Assembly: GCA_007123985.1 (NCBI GenBank)
Contig: SLGA01000211.1
Span: 1-9,688 of the forward strand
Origin: Balneolaceae bacterium
Lineage (GTDB): Bacteria; Bacteroidota; Rhodothermia; Balneolales; Balneolaceae
Direction: 5' to 3'
DNA: 9,688 bases
The position numbers and the translations under genes are program-made. The stretch's first letter is position 1, and each line of letters starts with the position of its first letter. Of this stretch, positions 7,042 through 9,688 are shown in pieces. The notes beneath the pieces are model-generated. The model saw only the letters and a list, made by a program, of their open reading frames with translations. It searched no databases and was not told the origin of the DNA.

Positions 7042-7056
7042 TAGGGGTTCCCCCTA
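7042..7056. promoter_or_regulatory. Palindromic operator candidate TAGGG-N5-CCCTA, upstream of the porin
   Basis: TAGGG-GTTCC-CCCTA is a 15-bp inverted repeat centred at 7049, identical in half-sites and spacing to the core at 4141-4155. It is GC-rich in otherwise AT-rich intergenic DNA and lacks a T-tract on either side. Its centre is 174 bases before the porin start, against 163 for the other site. The gene immediately upstream encodes a NarL/FixJ-type regulator, the natural candidate to bind it; that pairing is inference. Confidence 0.62.
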
Positions 7057-7184
7057 TAAAAGATGTGTAAAACGCCTACTAATGATTATAAAAGGCATTT
7101 GATTTTACATTGATGGTAGTGCCTGCCGGGGATGAGGTACCTATCAAAAATAATATGAGAATAATTTGCTTAGCAATGGGTAAC

Positions 7185-7841
7185 TTACTGAGATGTACCT
7201 TCAACCCATCTTACAGCATGCCGCATAAGATCGTTTGATGTCTCTACCTGTAATTTGTCTTTTATATTTGCTCTGTGACTTTCAACAGTTTTTACTGATA
7301 TATGCAGTTTTTCACCAATCTCTCTGGTTGAAAGTCCCTTTCCCGTAAGTTCGAAAACTTCAAGCTCTCTGTCACTTAAAAGATCGAGCGGATCGTCGCT
7401 TTTAGTGGAATTACCCGAGGTCATTTTCATAATCATCTTGGACCCGATTTTTTCACTCAGGTAAATTCCGCCATTTAAAATTTGCCGGAGGGCAGTTATC
7501 AAAATTTCTGCAGCTTCCAATTTCATCAGATACCCTTTTGCTCCGGCTCTGAGAGCTCTTTCGGCATAAAGCTCTTCATCATGCCGAGAAACAACAAGAA
7601 TTTTCAGCCCGGGCTTTTGATGAAGTACATTTTTTATAAGTTCAATCCCATTCATTCCCGGCAGCGATATATCTACCACAGCTGCATCAGGGGCCAGCTT
7701 TACTATTTCTGCTAGAGCCTCTTCCGCACTTTCGGCCTGTCCGCAGACTTCATATCCCATCTCCTTGTCAATTGTCATAGCCAAACCTTTTCTCATCAGT
7801 GGATGGTCATCAACTATGTAAATTCGCTTATTTGTTGCCAT
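7185..7841 (-). CDS. NarL/FixJ-family two-component response regulator
   Basis: This 218-residue protein has an intact receiver domain (about 5-122): acidic pair Asp11-Asp12, phosphoacceptor Asp57 in VVDISLPGMNG, Ser85 in VVSRHD and Lys107 in YLMKLEA. A linker follows, then a LuxR-type helix-turn-helix (about 153-212) with LSDRELEVFELTGKGLSTREIGEKLHIS and the recognition helix VKTVESHRANI. Phosphorylation by the partner kinase should promote dimerisation and binding to an inverted repeat. The gene follows the kinase after 20 bases with no Shine-Dalgarno sequence, so the two form one operon. Downstream lies the porin promoter region with the TAGGG-N5-CCCTA palindrome. All catalytic receiver residues are present, so it should be phosphorylation-competent. 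The signal it answers to is inferred from the kinase. Confidence 0.93.
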   Translation of the reverse strand: MATNKRIYIVDDHPLMRKGLAMTIDKEMGYEVCGQAESAEEALAEIVKLAPDAAVVDISLPGMNGIELIKNVLHQKPGLKILVVSRHDEELYAERALRAGAKGYLMKLEAAEILITALRQILNGGIYLSEKIGSKMIMKMTSGNSTKSDDPLDLLSDRELEVFELTGKGLSTREIGEKLHISVKTVESHRANIKDKLQVETSNDLMRHAVRWVEGTSQ

Positions 7842-7861
7842 TTCAGATCAGATATTTATGA

Positions 7862-9283
7862 TTAATTGAGAATTTTATAAGGAGACCCAACAGATAATAA
7901 TGTAATAATAATTGTTGCACCACCCATTTCGTTGTTTTCAATCTCGAAATTTGCACCAATAAGCCTTGCCCTGAATTTCATAATGCGAACACCGAGCCCT
8001 TTCTGTTTATCCCAGTCTTCCGCAAAGCCGGTTCCGTTATCAGTAATTTTTACTACAAGTTTTGTTTCATCCGTTTCCATTGAAATTGCAACTTTCGATG
8101 CGTTACCATGTTTTACAGCATTGCTTGTTGCCTCCTGAACAATTCGGTACATGTGGGTAAGGCTAGTGGGATCGTCGAAATGGATGTTCACCACATCGTG
8201 CAGCGTACATTCTATGCTAAAAAGGCGTTCTGCATTCTGGGTAAGGCGCTGCAAAGCAGTTATTAGCCCGCTGCTGTCAAGCTCAACCGGTATTAAATTT
8301 CTGGAGAGGCTGCGTGCATACTCATCAGCTTCTTTTACGAGTCCTGTAATTTCATCAACGTCTGCAGCAAGCGGATGATTTTCTTCTTTTAGTGATACAG
8401 CAATATTTTTGTTGATAAGTGTAATACCGGTAAGCATTTGCCCCAAGCCATCGTGGAGGTCCTGCCCAATTCGATGGCGCTCATGCTCACTGATGCGCAA
8501 TACTTCCTGTTCAAGGCGTCTCTGCTCAGTAATGTCGCGAATAATTCCTGTATATAGTCGCTGACCATTTACGTTAACTTCGCTAACTGCGAGATACATA
8601 GGGAACGTACTCCCATCTTTTCGTTTACCGGTTACTTCGCGCCCGATTCCAATAATTTTGGGATTTCCGGAGTTGTGATAGTTTTCGATATACCCGTCGT
8701 GCTCTCTTCGGTAAGGCTGTGGCATGAGAACATGGACATTTTTTCCAATAACCTCTGATGAACTGAACTTAAAAAGCTCCTCAGCTGCACGGTTAAACGT
8801 TTTCACGGTTGCATATTCATCTATTGTGATAATGGCATCTACCGTTGTTTTAAGAATACTGCGAGCTCGCGCCTCGCTCTCTCGTAGCTTTTGTTCTATC
8901 AGATACTGACCTTCTTTATTACGGGCCATTTTTTCCGCAAAAGAGAGGCGTACATCAAGGCGCTGTTCATCATACAGAGACTCCAGCATATACTGATCAA
9001 TATCTGCATCGAGAAGGGTATAGAGCTGATCGATCTGATCAGCCGTAATTACAGCATAAATGGTGAATTTCCTGCCATTTGCCCGGGCACGAATTTGTCG
9101 GCAAAAATTCACTGCGTTTTCAGAATAATCACTCAGAAGTATCAGGGAGTAATTTTTTTCATCTAAAAGCAACAGGGATTCGCGCTCGGGGGGAACTACC
9201 TTAAAAAAGTGATTTCTGGTTTCAAGGGCATCCGAAAGAATTTTAATAGATTCTGCCTTATACCCAACAATTAATGAATTCAT
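7862..9283 (-). CDS. FixL-like PAS sensor histidine kinase with a degenerate N-terminal receiver
   Basis: Domains in order: residues 1-118 have a receiver-like alternation but lack the key residues (no acidic pair, and Ser51 where the phosphoacceptor Asp should be). A coiled linker (about 119-140) leads to a PAS domain (about 141-255) of FixL type: NVHVLMPQPYRREHDGYI, then IIGIGREVTGKRKDGSTFPM. His195 aligns with the FixL heme ligand (His200 of Bradyrhizobium FixL) and Arg215 with its distal Arg220, at a constant offset of five. A HisKA_3 dimerisation domain follows (phosphoacceptor His277 in DLHDGLGQ), then an HATPase_c domain (Asn388; DNGTGF 415-420; GLG 429-431). No membrane segments are seen, so it is cytosolic. 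The start follows an in-frame TGA closely, and AAGGAG lies only one base before the ATG, which is unusually close. Heme binding is inferred from motif alignment. The cognate regulator follows. Confidence 0.9.
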   Translation of the reverse strand: MNSLIVGYKAESIKILSDALETRNHFFKVVPPERESLLLLDEKNYSLILLSDYSENAVNFCRQIRARANGRKFTIYAVITADQIDQLYTLLDADIDQYMLESLYDEQRLDVRLSFAEKMARNKEGQYLIEQKLRESEARARSILKTTVDAIITIDEYATVKTFNRAAEELFKFSSSEVIGKNVHVLMPQPYRREHDGYIENYHNSGNPKIIGIGREVTGKRKDGSTFPMYLAVSEVNVNGQRLYTGIIRDITEQRRLEQEVLRISEHERHRIGQDLHDGLGQMLTGITLINKNIAVSLKEENHPLAADVDEITGLVKEADEYARSLSRNLIPVELDSSGLITALQRLTQNAERLFSIECTLHDVVNIHFDDPTSLTHMYRIVQEATSNAVKHGNASKVAISMETDETKLVVKITDNGTGFAEDWDKQKGLGVRIMKFRARLIGANFEIENNEMGGATIIITLLSVGSPYKILN

Positions 9284-9388
9284 ACTCCTTAAACCTCAAT
9301 TAAAACGACTTGTTGAATCTACTAAAACTGTGGCACTTGTGGAAGGTTAATTCTTCTGCAGCTGATATGTTAACTGTAAGCATAGTAA
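9284..9388. other. Short intergenic region between xseA and the kinase
   Basis: This spacer of 105 bases separates the end of the exonuclease VII gene from the kinase start. It contains the AAGGAG sequence next to the kinase ATG but no clear promoter, hairpin, small-subunit xseB gene or TAGGG-N5-CCCTA palindrome. The absence of that palindrome argues against autoregulation of the two-component operon through the same site. Confidence 0.45.
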
Positions 9389-9688
9389 TTATTTACCAAT
9401 CTGTTTATTTCCATCTTTCCACTCAATTTCAAAGGTTGAAGAATCCCGGAAATCAGTTGCTGCACGCACCCATTTCCCATTCTGCATAATTCTTGTAAAA
9501 CCACGCTCAAGAGGTGCTTTAGGATTTAATTTTTCAAACAAAGAACGTTTTTTTTGCAGATTTGATGATTTCACAGCCAAAATTTTTTCAAATCGGTTTC
9601 GTAATTTTTCCGAAAGATTTTCAACCTGACCAGAATAATGTAGAACAGAATTTTTTGGACTCGCCTCACGGAAACTGAACGCTACTTG
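9389..9688 (-). CDS. xseA: Exodeoxyribonuclease VII large subunit, C-terminal part (runs off the right edge)
   Basis: The minus-strand frame is open from the TAA at 9389-9391 to the window edge, giving 99 residues. A shorter frame starting with TTG at 9580 is possible, but the upstream codons read as normal coiled XseA sequence (VENLSEKLRNRFEKIL), so the gene is simply cut by the window. The end has the XseA signature: FEKLNPKAPLERGFTRI, corresponding to the L..L.P...L.RGY block, then a small barrel finishing with FEIEWKDGNKQIGK. ExoVII degrades single-stranded DNA with the small subunit XseB and helps in repair. It is probably a housekeeping neighbour unrelated to the kinase downstream, which starts 105 bases later. 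Confidence 0.85.
   Translation of the reverse strand, partial: QVAFSFREASPKNSVLHYSGQVENLSEKLRNRFEKILAVKSSNLQKKRSLFEKLNPKAPLERGFTRIMQNGKWVRAATDFRDSSTFEIEWKDGNKQIGK

Larger units (their letters stand above)
6876..7184. other. Long intergenic/leader region between regulator and porin
   Basis: About 309 bases with no gene. It contains the palindrome at 7042-7056 and a candidate -10 at 7012-7017, followed by a putative untranslated leader of about 130 bases. The part between the regulator stop and the palindrome (7057-7184) shows only a short TTGC/GCAA inverted repeat near the regulator stop, too weak to call a terminator. I see no small RNA or riboswitch fold that I can name. The leader of the Acg-like gene would be of similar length (about 118 bases). 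Confidence 0.5.

Noticed and set aside
7089..7114. Possible FNR/CRP-type site in the TTGAT-rich stretch upstream of the porin palindrome
   Set aside because: The two TTGAT sequences are direct, not inverted, and do not match TTGAT-N4-ATCAA.
9389..9580. A separate 63-residue protein starting at a TTG at 9580
   Set aside because: The frame continues upstream to the window edge with sequence typical of the XseA coiled region; the small frame is the C-terminus of xseA.
1..9688. CRISPR arrays, insertion sequences, tRNA or rRNA genes, phage or defence genes
   Set aside because: No repeated spacer pattern, transposase, inverted-repeat ends, cloverleaf or rRNA-like sequence was seen; the window is densely coding with ordinary chromosomal genes.

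Overview
The window looks like a chromosomal segment from a member of the Bacteroidota/Balneolota group. The reasons are protein character (a Bacteroidota-type LpxH-like phosphatase coupled to a GT-B glycosyltransferase, secreted YceI proteins, a barrel porin ending in Phe), moderately AT-rich DNA, and start codons that mostly lack a good Shine-Dalgarno sequence. Genus assignment is inference only. Both ends cut genes: a glycosyltransferase at the left edge and the C-terminus of exonuclease VII large subunit (xseA) at the right edge.

Layout. Positions 1-1555 (minus strand) hold a translationally coupled pair, metallophosphoesterase then glycosyltransferase, probably acting on envelope glycolipids. 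A short divergent spacer leads to two plus-strand genes (1725-3315): a saccharopine-dehydrogenase-like/trans-acting enoyl-reductase-like oxidoreductase and an OsmC-family thiol peroxidase-like protein. Converging on them is a minus-strand gene (3335-3985) for a short Acg/nitroreductase-like protein. From there to the right edge all genes are on the minus strand. In order of transcription: xseA (partial), a PAS sensor histidine kinase, a NarL/FixJ-type response regulator, an outer-membrane porin, an intrinsic terminator, and two tandem secreted YceI proteins.

The most interesting part is the set of genes from 3335 to 9283. The kinase PAS domain carries the FixL heme-pocket signature, with a His at the position of the FixL heme ligand and the matching distal Arg. 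It also has a degenerate receiver domain at its N-terminus. Two intergenic palindromes share one 15-bp layout, TAGGG-N5-CCCTA. One lies upstream of the porin and the other upstream of the Acg-like gene, about 163-174 bases before each start codon. I found none elsewhere between genes. I infer a heme/oxygen- or redox-sensing two-component system that controls, through this operator, a porin-YceI-YceI operon and an Acg-like gene. It would parallel FixLJ in rhizobia and DosS/DosR-Acg in mycobacteria, but with an envelope output. The palindromes and motifs are read directly from the sequence; regulator-site pairing, gas sensing and regulon membership are inference.
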